64,000 nucleotides of DNA, from assembly GCA_949752795.1 (NCBI GenBank), contig OX457068.1:62003582-62067581 (forward strand). Direction: 5' to 3'. The DNA is from Hyperoodon ampullatus. Taxonomy: Eukaryota > Chordata > Mammalia > Artiodactyla > Ziphiidae. The position numbers and the translations under genes are program-made. Shown here in pieces: positions 55,920-64,000 of the stretch (within the stretch, counting starts at the first letter, position 1; each line of letters opens with the position of its first letter). The notes below the pieces were generated by a model. It was not told where the DNA came from and did not search any database. It saw only the letters and a list, made by a program, of their open reading frames with translations.

Positions 55920-56112
55920 ATGGAGAGAAGTGGAGGCTCCAGAGCCAACTGCATATATGTGCAGAGGGGAAAATAGGAGAAAGCACCCAAACCTGCTGCG
56001 CTTCCTCATCGGGCCTCATTATTGACAGCTCGGGGGGCAAAGGGAGTTTAATGCAATCACCAGTTTGCTTCACATTCCAGTTTTGTCCCTTCTCTCCCAG
56101 GACCAGGCAGGG
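55920..56112. repeat. Member B of an unassigned two-copy repeat
   Basis: Partner of 47905-48095 in the same orientation, with the same anchors in the same order and spacing apart from one- to few-base gaps. It lies about 8.0 kb downstream. The minus-strand FGCFLLFS frame is shared with member A. The sequence beyond either end is not similar. Confidence 0.55.
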
Positions 56113-56404
56113 CAGTGAATGGTGGAGCATCCATGGAAGGGCTCCTACCTCTGGCCCAGGAGGTGGCGGAGCTGTGGCAAGAGGTGGACTCCAACAGGGG
56201 AGAAGCCAGCCAGCTGCTTGGCTGGCTGAGAAGCGGCCATACAGGGGTGAACCTTGAAGTAGGTAGATGTGCTGGAAGCTACATCACTAGGGAGGAAATG
56301 GAGATCATTGTCAGACTGTAAATAACAGAGACCTCGACTGGATAGGAAATGGAAAGAAATGTATCCTCCTAGCTTCCTAAGTACCTAAGACCTATCAGCA
56401 ACAA
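56113..56404. other. No recognisable feature
   Basis: Nothing recognised. Confidence 0.4.
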
Positions 56405-56575
56405 CAGTGACTAGCATTTATTGAGCACTTAATTGTGGGCCAGGTGTTGGGCTAAGAACTTTTCACAAGCTGTGCATTTTGTCAGCCATACCATGATAAA
56501 GTCTGTCATTTTTTAACCCCACTTTGCAGATGAGCCCTGCAGTGTGATTTCACGTGCTTGTCCCAGTGAGGCCAG
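56405..56575 (-). repeat. MIR SINE (antisense)
   Basis: 'ctagcatttattgagcactt', 'gggccaggtgttgggctaag' and 'accccactttgcagatgagc' match the reverse of MIR tail and core. Confidence 0.75.
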
Positions 56576-56839
56576 ACCTTACTGGTTTGCACCAAGGTGC
56601 ACAGACTTGCTCATGTATGAGAATATTCCCTGGCCCTCCACTTTGGTGAGACTGTGCTAGAACTTGGTTGGTGGGAAAGTATGGTGGTGGTGGGAGGAGG
56701 TGAAGAGGGAACAGAAGGAAAAGACGATGGACAATGACAAAGAGGGACAGGAGAGCTGCACTCAAGGGCCTGGCGTCTACTGGGGGATAGATGGTGTGTT
56801 CATTAGTAGCTCTTATTAATATGAGCTGCTGAAGATGAA

Positions 56840-57110
56840 GGCTGAAAGAATGTGCTGAGGCTCCGCAGGCACGACAAGGCCTGCCACACAGCATGAGTTC
56901 CTTCCGAGCCAGGACTTGAGGCGTGAGTTCAAAACATGAGATTGTGAAGTCAGAGAGAAGGTGGCTTCCAGATGGATGGAATTGCCCAGGCAAAGGCACA
57001 GAGGCTGCAGAAATAGGCTGCAGTTGGGGTAACTTATCTCCTACTTTGAACAAACAGGGGAGCATAAGAGATGAAGCTAGGCGGGTAAGTTGAGGTTGCA
57101 CTGAGGGGAG
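56840..57110 (-). repeat. L2 LINE fragment, strongly diverged
   Basis: 'gcccaggcaaaggcacagag' and 'gctgcagaaat' resemble the antisense L2 block that normally reads 'caaaggccctgaggc'. The rest is weak. The 225-residue minus-strand frame (57227 to 56550), the longest in the window, overlies this and the MIR and is best explained as chance. Confidence 0.4.
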
Positions 57111-57219
57111 GGTTAAATTCAGACACAGTGGGCAGTGACAGAAGATGTCTGGGAAGAAAGAGAGGCAGCCTAGCCCTCTACATGACCCTGTGAATGAATG
57201 CATGGCCACATTCCCTGAT

Positions 57220-57345
57220 TCTTTCACTCAACAAATATTCATCAAGCACCCAGGGCATGCTTGGCCCTGTGAAGACAGATGGGTACATCAGTGAACAAGG
57301 CAGGCAGAGTTCCCTGCCTTGTGGGACTCTCAATCTTGCAGGGAC
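57220..57345 (-). repeat. L2 LINE 3' end
   Basis: 'ctttcactcaacaaatattc', 'atcaagcacccagggcatgc', 'agtgaacaaggcaggcagag' and 'tccctgccttgtgggactct' are the antisense L2 terminus. Confidence 0.85.
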
Positions 57346-57529
57346 ACACGCATTTTATGCCTTATCTACCAATGATTGGACAGTGGCCATGTGGGCAGGA
57401 CTTTTATGGTTCATAAGCAGATAGGAATCAACCCCCTAGTAGACCCCAGTGCTACATTGTAAAGATACTTGGTCTTGGGCAGCGCAGCCAGGGACTTCTG
57501 ATAGGAGAAGTTACAGACAGAAGGGATTA

Positions 57530-57990
57530 TATTAGCAGGACTCTCTTGGTTGCAATTAACAAATTAAATTGGCTTGAGCAGTAAAAGGTGATTTATAGGC
57601 TCATGTAGCCAACTCCAGGAAAGCCAGGGGTGGGATCTGGCTTCACGAGTAACTAGATTTGGGGATTTTAATACCACCCAACCCTCTATCTCTATTTACA
57701 TTTCTCTGTGGATGTTATGTCATTTCCTCAAACTGGCTGTTGTTGAGGATTTGGCGTTAGCCCCTACAGCTTCATATCCTGATGATTCAATAGCCAGATG
57801 GGAAAGTTGGCTTCCTCTGTCCAGCTCTACTTGGAAATTCCTAGGGAAGGGCTCTGGCTGGCCTAGCTTGGGTCACATGGGCACCCCTTGGGCCAATCTG
57901 ATGGCCAGGAAGATGAGGTTCTATGATGCAGCCTGGCTGGTTACCTGTTCCCCTTTAAGGCTAGTAGAGACAGAAAAGGGAACAAAAATA
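57530..57990. repeat. Ancient dispersed repeat, family not assigned
   Basis: 'gactctcttggttgcaatta', 'aattggcttgagcagtaaaa', 'tttataggctcatgtagcca', 'cttgggtcacatgggcaccc' and 'cttgggccaatctgatggcc' are landmarks of a repeat common in mammalian genomes. I can recognise it but not name it with confidence. Confidence 0.6.
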
Positions 57991-58804
57991 ATAGATATCT
58001 GCTACTAGGATTGTGCCAACTTAAAACCCACTTTTTTTAATGGACAGTTATACTGAGGGATGACCCCAGCATCTCTCCAAAATACATAATAAAATGTCAC
58101 TGTTACTCAATTAGTCTGGGGCATAAGTATCACTCTCCCACTCCATCCCCATGAAAGATAAAGTGATACCATTGAACAATTTAGAAAAAGAAAAAATACA
58201 ATGTGAATGAACTCTCTTGGAAGAAGATAAAGTGGAAAATTTTAAAGATACAGTGCAGGGGTGGGGAGAGGGAGGGGAGAGTGGGATCATTCAGAACAAA
58301 ACCAGGTACCTACAAGTTCCAGAGCTGCATGAACAGAGCCTCCTGCCTGCAAGCCCAGAGTATCAAGGCAGGACTCCCACTTCCTCTCCCACCAGCTACC
58401 ACCCCCACCTCCCAGCAGGATTGGGAAAGTTGGTCAGGAACAGTGCCTTCAGCTAGACACTCTTCATTAGCTGAGAAGGCCAGCCCTGCAGGAAATCCCA
58501 AGCTGAGGAACAAGAACAATTTGAAAGGATGCAGGAGGCATTAAGCCAGAATGGTTCTCCAGGGGGTGGCAGGGCTAAGTGGAAACTTAGGCGAAGAAAA
58601 CCAAAGGAGATGGAGTGGGGCCATCATTCAGGAAAGAAAAAGAACACTTACTGTCAGGGGAGAGGGCAGTATCTTCACAAGGAAGGAGAAAACAAAAGCA
58701 AAATAAAGAGACATTTTAACAAAAATCAATGTTTTAAAATACATACTCATACTTCCAGAGAGGAGTTCTAGAAACCTGAGGTAGAGACACAGCTTTCTCT
58801 GATA
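57991..58804. other. No recognisable feature
   Basis: Nothing recognised. Overlapping frames at 58203-58544 have no family. Confidence 0.4.
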
Positions 58805-58985
58805 TAAAGAGTATAGGACTGGAAACAGAGACTGGGGGTCTGGCCTCACTTGCACCAGTGATGAACTCAGTTTATTTCCTTGTATGTAAAATGAACTGAC
58901 AATCCCCATCTTGCATATGACACAGTATCATGTGGGAGTCCACCGAGATGATGGATAGGGAAGCAGTTTTTAAAATATTAAACAA
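58805..58985 (+). repeat. MIR SINE, diverged
   Basis: 'gtataggactggaaacagag', 'actgggggtctggcctcact' and 'tccttgtatgtaaaatgaac' follow MIR order. Confidence 0.6.
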
Positions 58986-59174
58986 CTCTATTTTAATTAA
59001 TTAGGCTACGTGAATAATTAGAAAATGACAGTTAGAAATTGGGTCACTATAATCCTGCAAGGGAGGGGGCAGTGAAGGAGGCTGTTTAAGGCTTAGGACT
59101 CAGGTGAGCTGGCATCCTGCTAAAAGACACAGACAGAAGCAACAGATTCTGTATGTTTTAAAAAGCATATATGT

Positions 59175-59890
59175 TGGCTGAGCACCTACTATATTCTTGG
59201 TTCCTTGCAGGATGTCAAGGACAATGTAGAAAAAGCACAAGAAAACATTCCTGAGGCTTACTGTGTATCAAATGAGATAAACATGTCCAAATAAATGCAA
59301 TTCATAGCACAAATTATGATAAAACCAAGCTGGGTGTTGGTAATAAATATCAAAAGAGCTCAGAATAGAGATCATGGGCTAGCGGGCCAGGTAGGTTGCC
59401 CTTGCAGTTGTTCTTGAAGCAGGATTTGGATGTGTAGGCAAAAAAAGGGGAGAGAAGGTGAGGAAGTTAATTAAGGTGCATGTCAGCAAGGCCATAGTGA
59501 TAGCACGTGTGCATGGAATAGTTGGAGGGATTGTTGGTGTGGCTGAAACGGTGTATGAGATGGAGTGATGGACAACCACTTTGGAAAGGGCATCATGTTC
59601 AGTTGCAGAAAGCTTCGACATCAGTTGAAGGAATTGACTGTAAAAGAAAGGGAGCCTATTGGAGACCTTGGAGCAAAGGAGCTAGCTTGACAAAGTGGTG
59701 CTTTAGGACGATGGGTGCAGGCGCAGAATGCTGAATCAGCAGGAGGGGTGAGGCTGGTGGCAAAATACTCAGAGAAGAGGCGCTCAGGAGTGCAGGAGGT
59801 GATGTCTGGGTATTACAGAGGGAATGGAAAATAATAGGGAAAGAGATGGCAGGACTTAGTACCTAATTGCATATGAAGAATGAGGGATGA
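59175..59890 (-). repeat. L2 LINE fragment
   Basis: 'gctgagcacctactatattc', 'ttggttccttgcaggatgtc', then 'gttcttgaagcaggatttgg' and interior L2-like sequence to the 'gtaaagatatctcagttgcc' region. Antisense L2 order, diverged. Confidence 0.6.
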
Positions 59891-59984
59891 TATGGAGTAA
59901 AGATATCTCAGTTGCCTCAGTCCTAAAGAACTGGGTTAATTACAGTGAGGGGGGAGTGTGCAGTAACTGTGTCCTGTGCCTGGC

Positions 59985-60370
59985 AGGGGTTGGAGGCAAA
60001 GAACATTTCCCAGAAAAGTGGAGTGATCATGAAGTCTTAAAGTTCACTTCCACCTGTATCAGCTGGAGTAAAGAGCATTCAGAGAAAGGAAACAGCATGG
60101 GCTGAAACAAAGGCAAGGAGGTGTGGAAAAGAGAACTCCCAGTTGTGGGGATGTCTCTGAACACAGGAAGAGTAGAAGACTGGAGACCTAGGCACGGTCC
60201 AGAGCACAGAGTAACTTGGCCTTTATGCAGTGTGTAAGGGGAGCTATAGCAGGACAGAGACTTTGTCAAATTTTCTTGTAGCTATTTGTACAAATAGAAG
60301 GAGTTGAAAAGGAGAGATAGTCCCAAGAGAAATGTAATGTGACTTAAAGCATTCTCTGATTGAAGTCTGC
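59985..60370 (-). repeat. L2 LINE fragment, interior
   Basis: 'ggaaacagcatgggctgaaa', 'caaaggcaaggaggtgtgga' and 'aatgtaatgtgacttaaagc' with 'attctctgattg' match antisense L2 interior blocks. Probably continuous with the copy upstream. Confidence 0.6.
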
Positions 60371-60379
60371 CCTAGTGAC

Positions 60380-61300
60380 TGCCAGGCATCACATGGGTGG
60401 CTGCCAGACATCACTTGGGTGTATGCCTCCTCATGTACCCCAGCCTGAGCCGAGCAAATGCTCACCGCACTCACTCTGTGTCACAGAATGGCACTAAATG
60501 TGGGGCAGCCACGACCAAAGAGAAGACTCGGCTGTCGACACAGAGGTGACCTAGTCCTAGGGCAGAGCCTGGCTGTAGCAGTAGCCACTTTGGCACTTGC
60601 TCAAGTAGAGCATTAGAAGCAGCCCAGAACTCTGGCAGCAGCACCTCAACCACAGTTTATGCCCTGATATACTCTGAGAGTCCAGGCAGACCCAGCCTGC
60701 CCTGTGATACGTCTCCACGACAGGGCATGGACAGCAGAGGCTGGGGGCAGTGATCTGCTCTGAGGGTCAACAGGGACTTGCACCTAGTGCTGCCCAAGTC
60801 TTCCTCTGAGCATAGCCAGGGAAACGATTGTGGGCACCTGCACAGGCAGCACACTGGAGAAATCTTGGCCTTCTGTCTGTGGCTGACACAAGCAGAGAGC
60901 CTGCTTGAGTCCCCCTTGTTTCAGCATTCCTTTGCTGTGGGGTAAGGGTCCTGGTGCTGGGAGAGGGGAAAACACACACTTCAAGGAAACAGAGACAGCT
61001 TGGGATCAGACCCCACACCTGATAGGGTGGTGATGGCCACTGAGCAGAGGGGAAGTCCTGCCTCACACCCGGCTCCAGCTTTAGCCCCTCCATCTCCAGC
61101 CCCACCCCCCACCAAGGTGATAGCTGCCAGCACAACCTGAGGAAAGATGTGACTGTGTCATGTCAAATCGAACTCTCCCACCAAAGGCACTGGGCACACA
61201 CAGTCTGTATAGCGATGTCCACATATAAGAACAACCATTCAAGACAACAATAGGTAACTGTTTCACCTGAATTCATAGAGACAGAAAAAGTTAAAGCAAA
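60380..61300 (+). promoter_or_regulatory. L1 5'UTR-like segment
   Basis: GC-rich, CpG-poor sequence directly ahead of the ORF1 remnant. It ends with 'gatgtccacatataagaaca', 'ttcaagacaacaataggtaa' and 'agacagaaaaagttaaagca', which resemble the end of old L1 5'UTRs. L1 5'UTRs hold an internal pol II promoter. Activity here is unlikely after decay. The left boundary is soft. Confidence 0.5.
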
Positions 61301-62040
61301 ATGAAAAGGGAGAAAAACTGCTCTCAATTGAAAGAGCAAGAGAAAAACCCTGAAAAAATAAATAATGAAACAGAAATAAACAATTTACTATATAAAGAAT
61401 TCAAAGCATTAGAAATAAAAATCTTAGCTGAATTATGGAAAACAATAGATGAAAACAGTGAAAAATTTAAAATGGAACAAGAAAATATAAAAGGACCCAA
61501 TCAGAAATGAAAAATTCAATAACTGAAATAAAAAACACCCTAGAAGGAATGAATAGCTGACTAATTGATACAGAAGAAGGCATAAGTGGAAAACAGTTTA
61601 AGAGATCTCTGGAATAACATTAAGTGTACCAACGTTCAGATTATAGGGGTCCCAGAAGGAGGAGAGAGAAGTGGATCAAAAATGTATTTGAGGAAATTAT
61701 GGCTGAAAACTTCCCAAACCGGAGGAAGGAAACAGATATCCAGGTATAGGAAGCATAGAGGATCCCAAACAAATGAACTCAAACAGACCCACACCAAGAC
61801 ACATCATAATTAAAGTAGCAGAAGTTAAAGATAAAGAGAGAATTATGAAGGCAGCAAGAGAAAAACAAAGAGTCACATACAAGGGAATTTACATAAGACT
61901 ATCACAGGCCAGAAGGGAGTGGCATAATGTATTCAATGAGCTGAAAGGGAAAAAAATCCTGCAACTTAGGACACTCTACCCAGCAAGATTATTATTTAGA
62001 ACTGAAAAAGAGATCAAGAACTTCTCAGGCAAACAAAACT
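61301..62040 (+). pseudogene. L1 ORF1 remnant
   Basis: ORF1 is an RNA-binding nucleic-acid chaperone of the L1 RNP. Three broken pieces are visible in order. The coiled-coil part is at 61301-61510 (KEFKALEIKILAELWKTIDE). The RRM-type part is near 61592-61668 (SLRDLWNNIKCTNVQIIGVP). The C-terminal domain is at 61773-62040 (HIIIKVAEVKDKERIMKAAR, QRVTYKG, QARREWHNVFNELKGKK, LYPARLLFRTE). Frameshifts, stops and a small deletion before QARREW destroy the frame. Not functional. Confidence 0.9.
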
Positions 62041-63324
62041 AAAAGAGTTCATCTGTACTAAATCTGTCTTAAAAGAAATTTAAAGGGTCTTCTCTAAGGG
62101 GAAAAGGAGTAAGATTCTATAGGAAATGGAAAATGTCACTAGGAAAGGCAAATATATAGTAAGGACTGAGGAGCAACCATTTAAATAATCCAGTAGGGAG
62201 ATTAAAAGACCAAAAAGTTATAAAATCACCTATCTACAATAAAAAGGTTAAGGGATAAGCATGAAGATGTAAAATATGGCAGAATGTGAGAGAGGGGATT
62301 AAAAATGTAGATCTTTTAGGATGTGTTTGTACTTAAATGACTACTAGTTTAAAACAGGCAGATATAGTTAGAGATCAACATATATGAACCCCATGGTAAC
62401 CACAAACCAAAAACCTGCAGTTGATACACAAAAACTAAAAAGAAAGGAACATAAGCTTACTACTAAAGAAAATCATCAAACCACAAGGCAAGAAATAAAA
62501 AGTAGAAATAAACAGAGAAGAACTACAAAACAACCAGAAAACAAGTAATAAAATGCCAATAAGTACAAACCTATAAATGATTACTTTAATGTCAATGGGC
62601 CAAATGCTCCAATCAAAAGGCATAGTGTGTCTTTTTTAACTGGGTTAAAAAAAAAAAGAGAGATCCTTCTATATGCTGCCTACAAGAGACTCATTTCAGA
62701 GCTAAAAGTTCACACAGACTGAAAGTGAGAGGGTAGAAAAAGAAAAAGATATTTCATACAAATGGAAAGGACAAGAAAGTAGGGGTAGCAATACTCATAT
62801 CAGACAAATGCACTGTAAAACAAAGGCTATAACAAAAGACAAAGAAAGGCGTTATAAAAGGATCAATACAAGAAGAGGATTTAATGTTCATTAATATATA
62901 TGCACCCAATATAGGAACACATATACATATAAAACAAATACTAGCAGATATAAAGGGAGAAATTGACAATAATACAATAATAATATGGAACTTTAACACC
63001 CCACTTACATCAATGGACAGATCATCAGACAGAAAGTCAATAAGGCAACAGCAGTCTTAAGTGACAAAATAGAGCAGTTAAACTTAATAGATATCTATAG
63101 GACATTATATGCAGAAAACAGAAGAATACATTCTTTTCAAGTGAACATGGAACTTTCTCTAGAATAGATCACATGCTAGGCCACAAAACAAGTCCTAACA
63201 AATTTAAGAGGACACAAATTATATCAAGCTTTTTTTCTGACCACGGTGATTTGAAATTAGAAATCAATTACAAAAAGAAAAATGGGAAAAGAACATACAT
63301 GTGGAGACTAAACAATATTATACT
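62041..63324 (+). pseudogene. L1 ORF2 N-terminal (endonuclease) remnant
   Basis: ORF2 starts with an APE-like endonuclease that nicks target DNA. Visible pieces are LNVNGPNAPIKR near 62590, LQETHF at 62680-62697 (the QETH catalytic motif), GVAILISDK near 62785, INIYAPN near 62891, WNFNTPLTSMDRSS near 62985 and SDHGDLKLEINYKKK near 63236. The normally invariant GDFN motif reads WNFN, and many stops interrupt the frame, so the enzyme is dead. The inter-ORF part at 62041-62580 is non-coding. Confidence 0.88.
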
Positions 63325-63341
63325 AAAAAACCAATGGGTCA

Positions 63342-63913
63342 GGACTTCCCTGGGGACACAGTGGTTAAGAATCCACTTACCAATACAGGGGACACAGGTT
63401 TGATCCCTGGTCTGGGATGATCCCACATGCCACGGAGCAACGAAGCCTGTGTGCCACAACTACTGAACCTGCAATCTAGAGCCCATAAGCCACAACTACT
63501 GAGCCTGCATGCCACAACTACTGAAGCCTGCATGCCTAGAACCCATGCTCTGCAACAAGAGAAGCCACTGGGGCTTCCCTGGTGGCGCAGTGGTTGAGAG
63601 TCCGCCTGCCAATGCAGGGGACGCGGGTTCATGCCCCAGTCCGGGAAGATCCCACATGCCATGGAGCAGCTGGGCCCGTGAGCCATGGCTGCTGAGCCTG
63701 CACGTCCAGAGCCTGTGCTCCACAACGGGAGAGACCACAACAGTGAGAGGCCCGTGTACCACACACAAAAAAAGAGAAGCCACTTCAATGAGAAGCACAC
63801 GCACTGCAACAAAGAGTAACCCCCACTTCCTGCAAAAAGAGAAAGCCCGCGTGCAGCAACAAAGACCCAACACTGCCAAGAAAATAAAATAAATAAATAT
63901 ACAAAAAACATTT
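63342..63913 (+). mobile_element. CHR-1-type SINE inserted in L1, itself interrupted
   Basis: GGACTTCCCTGG head, degraded A box, B box GTTTGATCCC near 63399, 'ccacaact' body repeats and an AAATAAAT tail. The target duplication CCAATGGGTCA (63331-63341 and 63921-63931, extended by an A-run upstream) lies in L1 ORF2 sequence. The SINE body is split at 63569/63785 by a second SINE. Sum of its two parts is about 360 bases. Confidence 0.93.
63570..63771 (+). mobile_element. CHR-2-type cetacean SINE nested in a CHR-1 SINE
   Basis: Complete CHR-2 copy with GGGGCTTCCCTGGTGGCGCA head, B box GGTTCATGCC and a short A tail. Perfect 13-base target duplication AAGAGAAGCCACT (63557-63569 and 63772-63784), made of CHR-1 sequence. 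It is the most recent of three nested events. Confidence 0.96.
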
Positions 63914-64000
63914 AAAAAACCCAATGGGTCAATGAAGAAATCAAAGAGGAAATCAGAAAATACCTCAAGACAAATGAAAAAGGAAACGTAACATTCCAAA

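Larger units (their letters stand above)
60380..64000 (+). mobile_element. Old L1 (L1M-like), 5'UTR to ORF2 endonuclease region
   Basis: A sense L1 enters from about 60380 and runs off the window end. It has a GC-richer 5'UTR-like segment, ORF1 remnants, an inter-ORF region and the start of ORF2. Two SINEs interrupt it at 63342-63913. Extensive stops and frameshifts, and the old-type inter-ORF sequence ('ccatggtaaccacaaacc' near 62391), mark it as older than the L1 ends at 44.7 and 52.4 kb. The rest of ORF2 should lie just beyond 64000. Confidence 0.88.

Noticed and set aside
56550..57227. 225-residue minus-strand open frame, the longest in the window
   Set aside because: It overlies antisense MIR and L2-like sequence, has no recognisable domain or splice context, and composition is ordinary. 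It is most likely a chance frame.
63339..63999. 190- and 167-residue minus-strand frames
   Set aside because: Antisense translations across the nested SINEs and L1, not genes.

Overview
This is mammalian nuclear DNA, most likely from a cetacean. The diagnostic signal is a set of tRNA-derived SINEs whose head reads GCTTCCCTGGTGG. They have intact pol III A and B boxes, and the younger copies carry a distinctive CHR-2-type body. They sit at about 39.8, 43.0, 44.3 and 63.3-63.9 kb. This SINE family (CHR-1/CHR-2) is known from whales, hippos and ruminants, and the CHR-2 body seen here is typical of whales. L1 3' ends of cetartiodactyl type at 44.7-45.8 and 52.4 kb agree. Everything else recognisable is the ancient placental repeat background: MIR, L2, MLT1 (MaLR) LTRs, a Tigger remnant, MER5A and an L1M-type fragment.

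I found no protein-coding gene that I can support. Open frames are short and mostly fall in repeats. The only frames with family-level meaning are decayed L1 ORF1/ORF2 pieces. Three weak gene-like signals are recorded at low confidence: a 193-nt open block with both splice signals on the minus strand (8817-9009); a minus-strand open frame followed by AATAAA and an A-run (15574-16095), either a retrocopy or a last exon; and a short A-tailed insertion with a 9-bp target duplication (28648-28812). The window therefore looks like intergenic or deep intronic sequence.

Layout. 0-39.7 kb has only old repeats and long repeat-free stretches. Several of these are AT-rich and dense in homeodomain, octamer or RFX-like motifs, as in developmental enhancers (2.2-2.5, 5.2-5.6, 10.9-11.9, 38.0-38.6 kb). 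39.7-46.8 kb is a cluster of lineage-specific insertions: three SINEs and one L1, beside a CpG-retaining repeat-free block (40.5-40.9 kb). 46.8-60.3 kb is old repeats again, with four same-strand MIRs in 1.7 kb and a diverged pair of related segments about 8 kb apart (47.9 and 55.9 kb) that I cannot assign to a known family. 60.4-64.0 kb is an old L1 on the plus strand (5'UTR, ORF1, ORF2 endonuclease region) interrupted by a CHR-1 SINE that is itself interrupted by a CHR-2 SINE, all with readable target-site duplications.

I did not see a new gene system, CRISPR array, operon or RNA gene. The most useful leads are the candidate regulatory blocks, the 47.9/55.9 kb pair, and the datable nested insertions. 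Repeat family names come from recognition of consensus features by eye. Subfamily names and ragged boundaries (plus or minus tens of bases) need a Dfam/RepeatMasker run.
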